From the NCBI RefSeq assembly GCF_000500065.1, contig NZ_AYOU01000159.1, positions 23,936 to 87,935 of the forward strand: a stretch of 64,000 nt of DNA. Direction: 5' to 3'. Numbering within the stretch: the first letter of the stretch is position 1; every line of letters begins with the position of its first letter. The DNA comes from Borrelia hispanica CRI (lineage in GTDB: Bacteria; Spirochaetota; Spirochaetia; Borreliales; Borreliaceae). Below the pieces are notes generated by a model that had not been told where the DNA came from, searched no databases, and was given only the letters and a program-made list of their open reading frames with translations. The position numbers and the translations under genes are program-made. This document shows, piece after piece, positions 44,236 through 53,631 of the stretch.

Positions 44236-45039
44236 TTACTGTATTTTTCCAGTTATCAATTCTGTAATTTTATTTTCAATCTTTGTAGACAATCCTATCA
44301 GTGTATTTTTAAGTTTACAAATTTCAGCATTATTGGTAGAACATGTTTCAGTTTCATAAGACTTTAACTCATTTAACATTTTGAGTTTATGTATAACATC
44401 TTGTTTATTGGTTAAATTTGCTGCATCGTTAATCGTCTTTTGAAGTAGGCTGACAAACATATTCCATTTTATATATGCATCATCTAACATTTTTGCAATT
44501 TTATTTAGACCTTCTAAATTTTTAGTGTTCTTAAGTATATTTATACGATTATTTCTGCTAAATGAATTATCAATTTTACGCATAATATTTATTATGAGAT
44601 AACTTAAATTGCGGACTAATGATTCACCAATTGCTGGATTATGATAATCCTTCTTTGAACCAAAAGTAGTTATTATTTTTTTTAAATTATCAATAGTAGT
44701 AGTATCAAAATTTAGCGTATAGTACAAATTGTCATTAACACTGTGTTTATAGTCTGTATTAAAGAAACCTTCAATTTCTTCAATACAAGAACTATGAAAT
44801 CCTTCTGGTTTTTTAAGTAAAGCTTGAATTTTATTATACTTTTCAAGTAATTGCTCATAAGCTTTATTTGGGATATTGTCAGTTTCTTCTAAATTTTGTG
44901 TTTCTTCATTTGTAGCAGTGTGACTAGGTGCAAAACTTTTGTTTTCATCTTGACTTTTAGGTTTCTCACCCTTATCTTGTTTGCAACAACATATAAGAAA
45001 CGTACTTAGTACAAATATTGTTTTATATATTAGTTTCAT
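44236..45039 (-). CDS. Clade 2 PFam54-type lipoprotein, inverted
   Basis: 267 residues, ATG at 45039 behind GAAGGAGTATA. Lipobox Leu-Ile-Cys-Cys-Cys, Cys17-19. The first 25 residues nearly equal those of 45519-46331 (LIYKTIxxLSTF, CCCKQDKGE), showing recent duplication. Core: LYYTLNFD at 105-112, 'MLDDAYIKWNMFVSLLQKTI', and the Cys pair 'ETCSTNNAEICKLKNTL'. Ends with a normal helix. Confidence 0.7.
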   Translation of the reverse strand: MKLIYKTIFVLSTFLICCCKQDKGEKPKSQDENKSFAPSHTATNEETQNLEETDNIPNKAYEQLLEKYNKIQALLKKPEGFHSSCIEEIEGFFNTDYKHSVNDNLYYTLNFDTTTIDNLKKIITTFGSKKDYHNPAIGESLVRNLSYLIINIMRKIDNSFSRNNRINILKNTKNLEGLNKIAKMLDDAYIKWNMFVSLLQKTINDAANLTNKQDVIHKLKMLNELKSYETETCSTNNAEICKLKNTLIGLSTKIENKITELITGKIQ

Positions 45040-45200
45040 TAAATATACTCCTTCATATTAAACATTTTTCTTAATATTTTAAATTGCAATTTCCATATCA
45101 TACATCACAAAAGTATGATAATTCGTATCATTAATAATATTGTTATGTTAATGTTAATAATTAATATTTTTAAATTCCTTGTAACCTTTTTGTAAAATTA

Positions 45201-45299
45201 CTCAGCATATCTATTGACTCTAAGTTCAAGCAAACTAACCTTTTAATGCCATTTTTCATGTTGGCAAATAATATCCAACATAAACATACTTAATTTATC
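45201..45299 (-). pseudogene. Fragment of a decayed clade 2 array gene
   Basis: Read on the minus strand the DNA gives DKLSMFMLDIICQHEKWH, a stop, then KVSLLELRVNRYAE. This lines up with the family core 'MLDDAYIKWNMFVSLLQKTINDAANL' of the gene next to it: the Met-Leu-Asp, Lys-Trp, Val-Ser-Leu-Leu and Asn positions match. No start, leader or C-terminus is left. A dead copy, in the same direction as its neighbours. Confidence 0.6.
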
Positions 45300-45303
45300 A
45301 CTT

Positions 45304-45379
45304 AACCATATAATCAATAGTTAACATATGATATCCTAAGTTAAAAATTAATGCAAAAAATTAAAAAAACATTATTAAT
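45304..45379. repeat. Intergenic repeat, copy 1
   Basis: About 75 bases (near CCATATAATCAATAGTTAAC through AACATTATTAAT) that recur with some changes at 46493-46570. Both copies lie in direct orientation outside genes. Confidence 0.65.
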
Positions 45380-45489
45380 AGATAATAAATAAATAATTTA
45401 TTTGTTTTTAATGTTAGATTTTTTAAAGATATTAATTATATGATTCAAATCAGGCGACTTTTAATTTAACAATTTTGGCAAAAAAGAAA

Positions 45490-45505
45490 CCCACATATTT
45501 GTGGG
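45490..45505 (-). terminator. Terminator after 45519-46331 (minus strand)
   Basis: CCCACA and complement with loop TATT, extended by A-rich and T-rich flanks (AAAAAAGAAA on the left), giving a U run on the minus strand. It lies 13 bases past the stop. Confidence 0.75.
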
Positions 45506-45518
45506 CTTTTAATTTTCA

Positions 45519-46331
45519 TTAATTTTTTACCAGGCTTTCAATTTTGTTTTTAATATTTGTGGATAATTGTCCCATTTCATTTTTAAGTTCACAAACTTCA
45601 TTATTAACGCCGTTTTCATTACATATTTGACTGAAATTAGCAAGATGTAAATCATTTAACAATTTTAATTTTCTTACAACATCATCTTTCTTATCTAATT
45701 TTGCTGCTTCGTTGATTGTAGTTTGAATCAGGCTTACAATTGTATCCCATTTTTCGTATAAATTATCCAACATATTCGTAAGCTCGTTTAAAGCTTTTAC
45801 ATCATTACTATTTTTAAGAATATTTATTTGATTGTTTTCTTTGAAAGCATTATCAATTGGACGAATAAGTTCTTTGGCAAAAAGACTTAATTGATGGACA
45901 GACGTAACATCAATTCCTGGAATATTAGGTCTTTTAGTTGGATTAAAAGTCGTTATCATCTTTTTTAAATTATTAATAGTAGTAATATCAAAACCTAAAC
46001 TAGGGTAAAAATTATTTTTTATAAATACTTCATAATTTACTCCAAAGAAATTTCCAATTTCTGTAATAAAAGAACTATTGAATTCTTTTGGGGTATTAAG
46101 TAAAATTTGAAGTTCATTATAGTTTTCAATTAATGCATCATAAGCTTCTTCTGGTGTTTTTGGTATTTGTCTTTCTTTTTTTAATTTCATTTTTTCTTTC
46201 CATGCATCAGTATGCATAGATTTGTTGATGACGGTTTTAATGGTGCTTGCATGTTGTTCACCTTTGTCTTGTTTGCAACAACATATAAAAAATGTGCTTA
46301 GTATCAATATTGTTTTATATATTAATCTCAT
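45519..46331 (-). CDS. Clade 2 PFam54-type lipoprotein, inverted
   Basis: 270 residues, ATG at 46331 behind AAAGGAGTATG. Lipobox Phe-Ile-Cys-Cys-Cys, Cys17-19. Basic spacer to residue 58, then 'PKTPEEAYDALIENYNELQ'. Core: FYPSLGFD at 108-115, 'MLDNLYEKWDTIVSLIQTTINEAAKL', and the Cys pair 'SQICNENGVNNEVCELKNEM'. Last gene of the inverted block; the next gene, at 46688, is divergent, so 46332-46687 holds two promoters. Confidence 0.7.
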   Translation of the reverse strand: MRLIYKTILILSTFFICCCKQDKGEQHASTIKTVINKSMHTDAWKEKMKLKKERQIPKTPEEAYDALIENYNELQILLNTPKEFNSSFITEIGNFFGVNYEVFIKNNFYPSLGFDITTINNLKKMITTFNPTKRPNIPGIDVTSVHQLSLFAKELIRPIDNAFKENNQINILKNSNDVKALNELTNMLDNLYEKWDTIVSLIQTTINEAAKLDKKDDVVRKLKLLNDLHLANFSQICNENGVNNEVCELKNEMGQLSTNIKNKIESLVKN

Positions 46332-46492
46332 TAAACATACTCCTTTAGGTAAATATTTCTTTAATGTTGCTTAAAATTTTGATTTTTCATATTCATACCA
46401 TACATTACCGAAATGTTGTAATTGCATTTTAATATTGTTAATTTCAATATTAAAAATCAAATAAATATAACAATAAATAATTTAATTTACCA

Positions 46493-46570
46493 ATTAACCT
46501 ATAATTAATAGTTGACATATGAGATCTTAAGTTAAAATTTAATGCAAGAAATTAGAAAAACATCATTAAT
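46493..46570. repeat. Intergenic repeat, copy 2
   Basis: Partner of 45304-45379; shared text includes AATAGTTGACATATGAGAT versus AATAGTTAACATATGATAT and the following AAGTTAAAA. Marks duplication in this part of the array. Confidence 0.65.
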
Positions 46571-46591
46571 TAATAATTTTAATAATTAATG

Positions 46592-46619
46592 TGTTGTTTC
46601 GTGATAATAGATGTAGAAT
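46592..46619 (+). promoter_or_regulatory. Shared promoter-like element upstream of 46688-47626
   Basis: TGTTGT, 16 bases, TAGAAT (46614-46619), then G. The same arrangement precedes the genes at 52658, 53871 and 56527. It lies about 70 bases before the start, so the leader transcript is long. Confidence 0.5.
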
Positions 46620-46687
46620 GCATTACGTTTTATATGTCACCAAAATATTTTTAGTTGTGTGATATGAGAATATAAAGGAGGATATTA

Positions 46688-47626
46688 ATGCAGCGAATTT
46701 ACATTTTAGTATTTTTATTTGCTATGTTAATGTTATGTTGTAAACAATTGAGAAATGATGGACATAATATTAAAGGGACTGAAGAGAAGAAGAATAAATC
46801 GGGAAGTGTGTCAAATTTTCCATTCTCACCAGTTATATCAGATATAGGAACAGAAAAAACAGATGGTTTAAAACCAACAGGTGTCAAAGATTTTCAAGGA
46901 AATGGGGAGGATGGGCATGTTGAGGATGAAGGTACAGAAGATTCATTGAGGACAAAAGCTTATCTTGCATTAAGAACAAATTTATCTAAGCTTGTGGATT
47001 TATATTATTATAGACCCAGCGAATTTAGTGACTTTTTGTTTGAAAACATTAAGGCTAAATTTGGGATTGATGAGATGCAAGACTTTAGGGACAGTGTTTA
47101 TGCTATGGTGAAGGGAGATGTTGCTGTTCTGAAGAATTTGGAAAAAATAGTAATGCATTCTTTTGGAAAAAATGAGGTAGTAAGTCAAGATTATCTTTTT
47201 GAGAGTAATGCTTATTTTTTGCTTTTTCATTTTAGTAAGATGGCAAATTATCTTTTGGGTATAGTTATGCATAAAAATGGTTATATTTTAAATAATGATA
47301 ATTTGTTAAAACTTCAAGATAGTAAAGATGTAGAAGGTTTAAATGAACTTGCAAATATTTTAGAGCATATTTGTTTGAAATGGGAAAATATGGTGAGGTT
47401 AGTTCAAGGTATTATTAACGATGCTTCAAGATTTGCTACCAAAGATGAAATTATGGAAAAATTGAAACCAATTACTTATTTGGAGGTTATTAAATATAAT
47501 CAGCATTGTGATTGTGATTTGCCAGATGATGATATGCATATTTGCAAACTAAAGAATAATTTAAGGGTATTATGCAGACAGCTTAAGGAGAAAATGAATA
47601 AGTTGATAAGATATAAAGATTACTAA
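46688..47626 (+). CDS. Clade 2 PFam54-type lipoprotein
   Basis: 312 residues, ATG after AAAGGAGGATATT. Lipobox Leu-Met-Leu-Cys-Cys, Cys17/18. Polar spacer to about residue 85. Core has 'LYYYRPSEFSDFLFENIKAK' and VYAMVKGD at 137-144, then 'ILEHICLKWENMVRLVQGII'. The C-terminal Cys region is expanded (QHCDCDLPDDDMHICKLKNN), with three Cys. Promoter element at 46592-46619. Antisense frames are shadows. Confidence 0.7.
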   Translation: MQRIYILVFLFAMLMLCCKQLRNDGHNIKGTEEKKNKSGSVSNFPFSPVISDIGTEKTDGLKPTGVKDFQGNGEDGHVEDEGTEDSLRTKAYLALRTNLSKLVDLYYYRPSEFSDFLFENIKAKFGIDEMQDFRDSVYAMVKGDVAVLKNLEKIVMHSFGKNEVVSQDYLFESNAYFLLFHFSKMANYLLGIVMHKNGYILNNDNLLKLQDSKDVEGLNELANILEHICLKWENMVRLVQGIINDASRFATKDEIMEKLKPITYLEVIKYNQHCDCDLPDDDMHICKLKNNLRVLCRQLKEKMNKLIRYKDY

Positions 47627-47905
47627 TAGGTTATTGGTGATTTTGGTATTTATATTTGGTATTTTTTTATTTTTGTGTAGAGAGAATGTGAGCTATTAAT
47701 TGAATAATTATTAGGCTTATTAAAGGAGATGTTGACATTATTATTAATTTTTTTAATTAATTTAATAATATTATTGTTTTATCTTAAATAATGACTATAT
47801 TGTATTGTAGTTTTTATTATATAAGCATGCTTTGTAGTATGTATTTTCAATATGGTATTGAATTTGTGATAAATGTGTTTTTAATTTAAGCATAGAGGAG
47901 AAAAG

Positions 47906-48790
47906 ATGACAAAAGTGGGTGTGATTTTGTGTTTATTTGCTGTGTTATTTCTATGTTGTAGACACGGAAATATTATGGCAGAAGATTTAGAAGATTCAAA
48001 TTTCGAAGAAACAAAAGAAAAAAAGAAAAATAAAAGAGGAAGGTTTGGTTATTATGATTTGAATTCTTTAGAGCAGGCTTATGATGAATTGAGTACAAGT
48101 TTAAATAATCTTCGAGCGTCATATTATTATAGAGATGATGGTTTTAATATATCTTTGTTTTCGGATATTGATGATGAATTTAGGATTAAAGATAATATAT
48201 TCATTATGGATGACAATGTTTATGCTGTCTTACATGGGAATATTGATGTTGTTAAGAATTTAAAAAAGATAGTGATAGATGTTAATAAGGATCGATCTTC
48301 ATATATGTACAACAAGTTCAATGGCCATTCTTTGGTTGCTAAACTGGATCATATTTCACAGTTTACCATTTTTGCTATTATGAAAGCATATTATGATGTT
48401 AAAGGTGGTCAGCTTTTAGGGAAGCTTGAATATAGTAAAGATATAGAAGGGCTTAGAGGAATTAAATTGATGATCGATGATTTTTGTGTTGAATGGGCAA
48501 AGTTTGTTGCAGAAGTTCAAAAAATAATAAATGATGTTGCAGTATTTGCTGAGGAATATATTAAGATCAAAAATAGTAGTCTTAAAGAGAATGATAAAAT
48601 TTCTTATATGAAAAATATTGAAGATGGATTACGACCAATTGCTGTTTTAGATATAAGCAATTCTAATCAGGCATGTTCGGGTAGTTTGATTTGTAAAATT
48701 AAGAATGAGTTGGTGAGGTTAGCTACTCAAATTTTGGATAAAGGTGATAATTTATTGAATGCATTGCAACCAAAAAATCCAACACCATAA
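47906..48790 (+). CDS. Clade 2 PFam54-type lipoprotein
   Basis: 294 residues, ATG behind GAGGAGAAAAG. Lipobox Leu-Phe-Leu-Cys-Cys, Cys17/18. Spacer is acidic then strongly basic (about residues 38-47). Core: 'YYYRDDGFNISLFSDIDDEF', VYAVLHGN at 105-112, 'MIDDFCVEWAKFVAEVQKII'. An insert of about 15 residues near 215-230 precedes the Cys pair 'NQACSGSLICKIKNEL'. Shares that insert with 49347-50120, so these two form a subgroup. Confidence 0.7.
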   Translation: MTKVGVILCLFAVLFLCCRHGNIMAEDLEDSNFEETKEKKKNKRGRFGYYDLNSLEQAYDELSTSLNNLRASYYYRDDGFNISLFSDIDDEFRIKDNIFIMDDNVYAVLHGNIDVVKNLKKIVIDVNKDRSSYMYNKFNGHSLVAKLDHISQFTIFAIMKAYYDVKGGQLLGKLEYSKDIEGLRGIKLMIDDFCVEWAKFVAEVQKIINDVAVFAEEYIKIKNSSLKENDKISYMKNIEDGLRPIAVLDISNSNQACSGSLICKIKNELVRLATQILDKGDNLLNALQPKNPTP

Positions 48791-48858
48791 ATGCTATATG
48801 TGTTGTTATATTTATTTAATTTTTGCTGATATCAGGATATAGTAATATTCATTCACTG

Positions 48859-48889
48859 AAAAACGAAGCCCATGTTTGGGTTTTGTTTT
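48859..48889 (+). terminator. Terminator after 47906-48790
   Basis: 13-bp imperfect stem (AAAACGAAGCCCA and TGGGTTTTGTTTT) with a short loop and a T7 run. The rest of the 556-base gap up to 49346 is AT-rich; no remnant of a gene could be read in it. Confidence 0.65.
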
Positions 48890-49346
48890 TTTATATGTTC
48901 TAAAGTGTGTGATATTGCAATTAAAAAACAGATAATAAATTTAAAGAATACTTGAGGTATTATTCTATTTGGTACATTAATCTTTGCAAGTTAAATATGA
49001 ATGTCGTAGTTTATTAGAGGTCTATTTTAAAAAATCCAAAATCTTAATTTTTTATCATTATAATATAGTGTTCATTTATTCATTAGGATATGTATGTATA
49101 CTTAACAAATTTTGCATATAAAGTCTGTATTGTGGATTTTACATTGTATAAACTCTTTTATTATTAAAATATTTGACTTAAGTAATAATTATATTGCCAT
49201 TATTTAAAATAATTATTATATTATATTGGGCACAAATTAATATTGAATCAATTTATGTCATACTACATTTCATAAGTATGTTTTATAGTGTGATGTAAAG
49301 TTTGGACTAAAGAGATATTGTGCCACTAAAGAAAAAGGAGATATTA

Positions 49347-50120
49347 ATGAAAAGAATATTTATGGTAGTTTTTGCATCTAGTGTATTATTACTATCATGT
49401 AAGGAAAAGGAGGATAATGTGATAGATGATCAAGCAGGTGATTACATGGATATGAAATCGTTGACATCTGAACAACAGCAAACTTATTCTGCATTAATTA
49501 CGAGTTTTAATGATCTAAAGGCCTTATATGATTATAAACCAGAAGGATTTAATGTTTCTCTGTTTGATGATATTAAGAATAAATTTGGAAATACATATTA
49601 TGAAAATTTTAAAGAAACTATTTATGCTGCATTTAAAGGAGATGTTGCAACTATTGATAACTTAAAGAAGATAGTTGCAGATTCAATTGAGACTAAGGAC
49701 GAATATATGTCTGCACTTAATGGTAGGCCTTTGCTTTATAGGTTAAATGAACTTGGAAATATTCTTTTTTTATTTTTGAATAATGATAGTGTTTTTGGAA
49801 ATGATGGTTTGATTAAAATTAGAGATAAGCAAGATATTACACTCTTTAATGAAGTTAAATATATGTTAGATGATATGCGTGTAAAATGGGATGAGTTGGT
49901 GAGCTTGCTTCAAAGTACAATTAATAATGTTTCTGGATTTGCTTCTAAATATATTGCAACTAGAAATGTTGCTGATAAAGAGGCAATGATAGCACAATTA
50001 GAACCAATTATCGAATTAAAGTCATTAGATGCGAATCAGTCATGTACGGGTGTAATTTGTAAGCTTAAGAATGAATTTATGGATTTGTATTCTCAAATTA
50101 AAGAAAAAAGTGTTGAATAA
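49347..50120 (+). CDS. Clade 2 PFam54-type lipoprotein
   Basis: 257 residues from ATG 49347 behind AAAAGGAGATATT; the frame opens at 49320. Lipobox Leu-Leu-Ser-Cys, Cys18, single Cys unlike most of clade 2. Short spacer, then 'LYDYKPEGFNVSLFDDIKNKF' and IYAAFKGD at 92-99, 'MLDDMRVKWDELVSLLQSTI', and the Cys pair 'NQSCTGVICKLKNEF' in its shortest form. Smallest clade 2 member. Confidence 0.7.
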   Translation: MKRIFMVVFASSVLLLSCKEKEDNVIDDQAGDYMDMKSLTSEQQQTYSALITSFNDLKALYDYKPEGFNVSLFDDIKNKFGNTYYENFKETIYAAFKGDVATIDNLKKIVADSIETKDEYMSALNGRPLLYRLNELGNILFLFLNNDSVFGNDGLIKIRDKQDITLFNEVKYMLDDMRVKWDELVSLLQSTINNVSGFASKYIATRNVADKEAMIAQLEPIIELKSLDANQSCTGVICKLKNEFMDLYSQIKEKSVE

Positions 50121-50164
50121 AATTTGTTTATAACTTTAAATTAGTTGCTTGTTAATTAATCGTT

Positions 50165-50194
50165 GATGAAGTTCATATAAGTTTGGACTTCATC
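50165..50194 (+). terminator. Terminator after 49347-50120
   Basis: 10-bp stem with one G-U pair (GATGAAGTTC and GGACTTCATC), 10-base loop, followed by AGTTTTATT. The rest of the gap to 50484 is AT-rich without other features. Confidence 0.7.
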
Positions 50195-50484
50195 AGTTTT
50201 ATTATATAGAGTAATTAAGAATGAAGAATAATTTAAAATTATGGAATTAAAGTTTTATCAAAAAATCATGCAGATAAAAAAGGTTTTTATTATAAATATA
50301 TTAATTAGATTGATTAATTATGCTATATTATATTTTGTATAAAAAAATATACATTACATTTATGTATTGAGTATAATTAACATACTAAATAGTTTACATA
50401 TATAGTAAGATGTGTTTTATTAGTATGTGATATTAGATTTGTAATGTAAAAATTTATTGTATGTCTAAAATAAAGGAGAAATAA

Positions 50485-51288
50485 ATGATAGTATGTGCGA
50501 TAATATTTGCACTTAATATATTATCATTTTCTTGTGCTCAATCGGTAACTAGTATTGCAAATGTAGAAGGGGGAGTAGTTACAGGCGTATCAAAATCGTT
50601 AAATGATTTTAGATTAGAACAAGCTTATGCTGAATTAGAAAATAGCTTTAATAAACTTAAATCCTTATATCATTGTAGCTTTGAAATTTTAAATATTCCT
50701 TTTCTTAATGATTTTAAAATTGAATTTAATATTACTAATAGGCAATTTCATATTGATTTGATTTATGCTATTTTAAAAAAAAATTATTTCCTTTTTAATG
50801 CTGTGAAAGGTCCTGATGTTATTTTTGTTAATAGAGATAGTAAAAATCATATTTTAAGTGATAGTGTGTTGTTGATCTTAGGTATATATACTTTAGTAAT
50901 AAACACCTTTTCTGCGATTTTAGAGCAAAATGATGTTTTTGGAAATTATAAATTGAATAAGCTGAAATATAGTCGAGATATAACGGGTATAAATGAGATT
51001 AAGAATATGTTAAATGATATGCATTTAAAATGGGTAGAGTTTTCAACTTTATTAAAGGATTTCATTAATAATTTATCAAAGTTTTTTTATAGTGATGTTC
51101 AAAATTATAATGATTTCTTTAGAGAAGAAATTTTATTGCAATTGAGAAAAATTAGAGATATAGATTTTATAGATAAGAATCAATTTTGTAAAGATAATTA
51201 TAAAATTTGTGAACTTAAAAATGATTTGAGAAATTTGCGTTATCAAATTGAAGTTAAAAGTAATGAATTGATAGCAGTTATATATTAA
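50485..51288 (+). CDS. Clade 2 PFam54-type lipoprotein, divergent core
   Basis: 267 residues, ATG behind AAAGGAGAAATA. Lipobox Ser-Phe-Ser-Cys, Cys17. Core: 'LKSLYHCSFEILNIPFLNDF', where an IPF motif like that of clade 1 reappears, then IYAILKKN at 93-100 with the next helix altered (FNAVKGPDVIFV). 'MLNDMHLKWVEFSTLLKDFI' and the Cys pair 'NQFCKDNYKICELKNDL' place it in clade 2. Extra Cys64. Confidence 0.65.
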   Translation: MIVCAIIFALNILSFSCAQSVTSIANVEGGVVTGVSKSLNDFRLEQAYAELENSFNKLKSLYHCSFEILNIPFLNDFKIEFNITNRQFHIDLIYAILKKNYFLFNAVKGPDVIFVNRDSKNHILSDSVLLILGIYTLVINTFSAILEQNDVFGNYKLNKLKYSRDITGINEIKNMLNDMHLKWVEFSTLLKDFINNLSKFFYSDVQNYNDFFREEILLQLRKIRDIDFIDKNQFCKDNYKICELKNDLRNLRYQIEVKSNELIAVIY

Positions 51289-51545
51289 CGTTGTATTATT
51301 ATAATAAATTTTTAGTATATTAATATTTTATTTTAATAATATATTTTGTTATTATTGTCAACTTAATTGGCTTAAAAAATAGTGGTAAATTTAAATTCAA
51401 CCGAAATTGAATTTAAATATTTACATAAATTATTGTGTAATAAGTTTAATTTTATGGGAATGCATGTAGAATGTATTTATGCATTGATTTTTGATAAAAT
51501 TTTATTCATAAAAATTGTTTTTTAATAAATAAAAGGAGGATATTG

Positions 51546-52445
51546 ATGCAACAAATATGTGTGGTAATTTTTTCGTTTGTATTAGTATTATCTTGCAGAC
51601 AAGGGAGTAGTGATAATGTTAGTAGTTTGGTTGTAAGAAAAAGTAAAATCAAAGCAAATCAAGTTATATCACCAGTTGTAACAGGTGTTAAACTACGCAA
51701 AGAAAATGGTTTTGATGTAGGTAAAGCCTTGTTTGTTGAGAATGATGTGGATAGGAAAAAAATTGTATTAACTCCTAGTCAAGCTTATGAGGCACTTGAG
51801 GTAAATCTTGAAAAACTTAAAGCTTTATATAAGAGGCCTGCAGGATTTAATATATCTTTTTTTGATGATTTTGAAGAGGCTTTTGGGGTTGAGGAAATGC
51901 AAGCTTTGAAGGATAGTCTTTATGCTATATTAAATTGGGATGTTAATATTATTAATAAGTTAAAAAAAATAGTACTGTTTTCTGTTGAAAACAAATCTGA
52001 TTATTTTTATGAAAAAAATGCTGAACCTTTGATTGATAAATTAAGGAAGATTTTTTGGCGTACTATTTATGCAGTGATAGTTGAATATAATGGAGATGAA
52101 ATTTTCAGTGTTGCTAATTTGGCAAAAATTAAATCTATGGGAAATGTGGAAAACTTGAATGAAATTTCTGTTATGCTGGGTGATATGTATAATAAATTTA
52201 AGGATATTGTGAAGTTGATAAAATATGTTATTAATGATGTAGCAAAACTTGATGCTAAGGATCTTATTATCGAGGGATTAGGACCAATTATTAAGTTAAA
52301 TTATATATATGAACAAGGGTGTGCTACTTATGGAGCTGATGTTTTAGGAATTGGCATTAAAATGTGTCAACTGAAAAATGATTTGATAAATTTGCGAACA
52401 AGAATTAAAGATAAAGTTTTTAAAATAATATATTCCGATAAATAG
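51546..52445 (+). CDS. Clade 2 PFam54-type lipoprotein
   Basis: 299 residues from ATG 51546 behind AAAGGAGGATATT; a TTG one codon earlier is not needed. Lipobox Leu-Val-Leu-Ser-Cys, Cys17. Spacer basic to residue 75. Core: 'LYKRPAGFNISFFDDFEEAF', LYAILNWD at 125-132, 'MLGDMYNKFKDIVKLIKYVI' (Trp lost). Cys pair is far apart (GC ... KMCQLKNDL, about 15 residues between). TGTAGAATG lies near 51465-51473 upstream. Confidence 0.65.
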   Translation: MQQICVVIFSFVLVLSCRQGSSDNVSSLVVRKSKIKANQVISPVVTGVKLRKENGFDVGKALFVENDVDRKKIVLTPSQAYEALEVNLEKLKALYKRPAGFNISFFDDFEEAFGVEEMQALKDSLYAILNWDVNIINKLKKIVLFSVENKSDYFYEKNAEPLIDKLRKIFWRTIYAVIVEYNGDEIFSVANLAKIKSMGNVENLNEISVMLGDMYNKFKDIVKLIKYVINDVAKLDAKDLIIEGLGPIIKLNYIYEQGCATYGADVLGIGIKMCQLKNDLINLRTRIKDKVFKIIYSDK

Positions 52446-52520
52446 ACAACATCAAAGTTTTAATCTGCTTAGTAACAAATTAAATTAATTAAATTTATTT
52501 GAAATAATTAATAGTTTTTA

Positions 52521-52548
52521 TGTTATTTCTTTATAGTGGGTGTAAAAT
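52521..52548 (+). promoter_or_regulatory. Shared promoter-like element upstream of 52658-53533
   Basis: TGTTAT, 16 bases, TAAAAT (52543-52548). Variant of the element at 46592-46619. The long leader after it contains TATGTTTTATAGTGTTATAA. Confidence 0.5.
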
Positions 52549-52657
52549 GTATGTCATTCTATGTAGTTTATTAGTATGTTTTATAGTGTTATAAGCATAG
52601 AAGTTGAAATTACATTATATATTATTGTGTAATTTGAAGCACAAAAGGAGGATATTA

Positions 52658-53533
52658 ATGCAGAGAATTCGCGTTATAATCTTATTGTTTAGTTTATGCG
52701 TGTTATCTTGTGGTCAAGATAGAGTTATAACTCCTGATAAATATGGAATGCGAAAAAGACGTTCATTTCCAACAATTACGCCAGATGTTAAAGTGAAATC
52801 AGGTAATTCAGGTTTAACATCAGATGCCCAAGTGGAAGTTATAGAGAGAGTTAATACTCGAACTAAAAGAATGCCCCAAACCCCAAAAAGGGCTTATGCC
52901 AAATTTAAGCGAAGTTATGACAAACTTAAAAGATTTTATAATCGTAGACCTAAGAATTTTAATGTGTCTTTATTTGATAGCATAAGGAAAAAATTTGGTG
53001 TTGATGAAAGACAAGGTTTTAAGGATAGTGTTTATGAAAGTTTAAATGGAGATATTATTTCTCTTAATAACTTAGAAAAAATAGTAATGCTTACAAAAGG
53101 GTCTGAGGATGCATATAATGTTGCACTTAATTCTAGACCTTTGCTTATTAAGTTGTGTGGTATTGTAGGGCGCTCTATTTTTACGATTATGAATGAAACA
53201 GGTGCTATTTTGAGTAAGGATAATTTAGTTCTACTGCAAGATAGTCAGGATGTAGATGGTATTAATAATCTTGGAAATAAGATGGATGATATTCGAGAAA
53301 AGTGGAGGGAAATAGTAAAGTTGCTTCAAAATATAATTAACAATGCAGCAAGGTTTGCAACCCAAGAGGATGTTATTCAAACTTTACAACCTATTATTGA
53401 TTTAGATACTCTAAGAGGTGACCAAAAATCTAGTAGTCAATTATGTTCAATTAAAAATGAGTTGATAGATTTGTACTGTCAGATTGAAGAGCAAGTTAGA
53501 AAACTAAGGCTTGGGCTTTTGAAATCAAATTGA
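52658..53533 (+). CDS. Clade 2 PFam54-type lipoprotein, basic
   Basis: 291 residues from ATG 52658 behind AAAGGAGGATATT; the frame opens at 52604. Lipobox Cys-Val-Leu-Ser-Cys, Cys18. Strongly basic in the first half (MRKRRSF, KRSYDKLKRFYNRRPKN). Core: 'RPKNFNVSLFDSIRKKF', VYESLNGD at 125-132, 'MDDIREKWREIVKLLQNII'. The first C-terminal Cys is Ser (DQKSSSQLCSIKNEL), leaving one Cys. Close in core to 46688-47626. Confidence 0.7.
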   Translation: MQRIRVIILLFSLCVLSCGQDRVITPDKYGMRKRRSFPTITPDVKVKSGNSGLTSDAQVEVIERVNTRTKRMPQTPKRAYAKFKRSYDKLKRFYNRRPKNFNVSLFDSIRKKFGVDERQGFKDSVYESLNGDIISLNNLEKIVMLTKGSEDAYNVALNSRPLLIKLCGIVGRSIFTIMNETGAILSKDNLVLLQDSQDVDGINNLGNKMDDIREKWREIVKLLQNIINNAARFATQEDVIQTLQPIIDLDTLRGDQKSSSQLCSIKNELIDLYCQIEEQVRKLRLGLLKSN

Positions 53534-53613
53534 TAATAGTGATAATAATATTTGTTTATTGAGGACTTGTATTCGTTTAAAAGAGTGCAAGTAGACGTAT
53601 AAATATTCTCTGG

Positions 53614-53631
53614 GCCTGCTTAAGAGCAGGC
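53614..53631 (+). terminator. Terminator after 52658-53533
   Basis: GCCTGCT and complement, loop TAAG, followed by TTAGTTTTATTTA. The rest of the gap to 53870 holds the promoter-like element at 53764-53791. Confidence 0.7.

Larger units (their letters stand above)
45040..45518. other. Spacer with gene relic and duplicated DNA
   Basis: 479 bases between two inverted array genes. It holds a decayed piece of another array gene (45201-45299), a segment repeated at 46493-46570 (45304-45379) and a terminator at 45490-45505. So a former gene of the block has been lost here. Confidence 0.6.
46332..46687. other. Divergent promoter region at the edge of the inverted block
   Basis: 356 bases between the divergent genes 45519-46331 and 46688-47626. 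It holds the second copy of the intergenic repeat (46493-46570), the shared promoter-like element (46592-46619) and the GGAGGA of the plus gene. No coding remnant seen. Confidence 0.55.
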
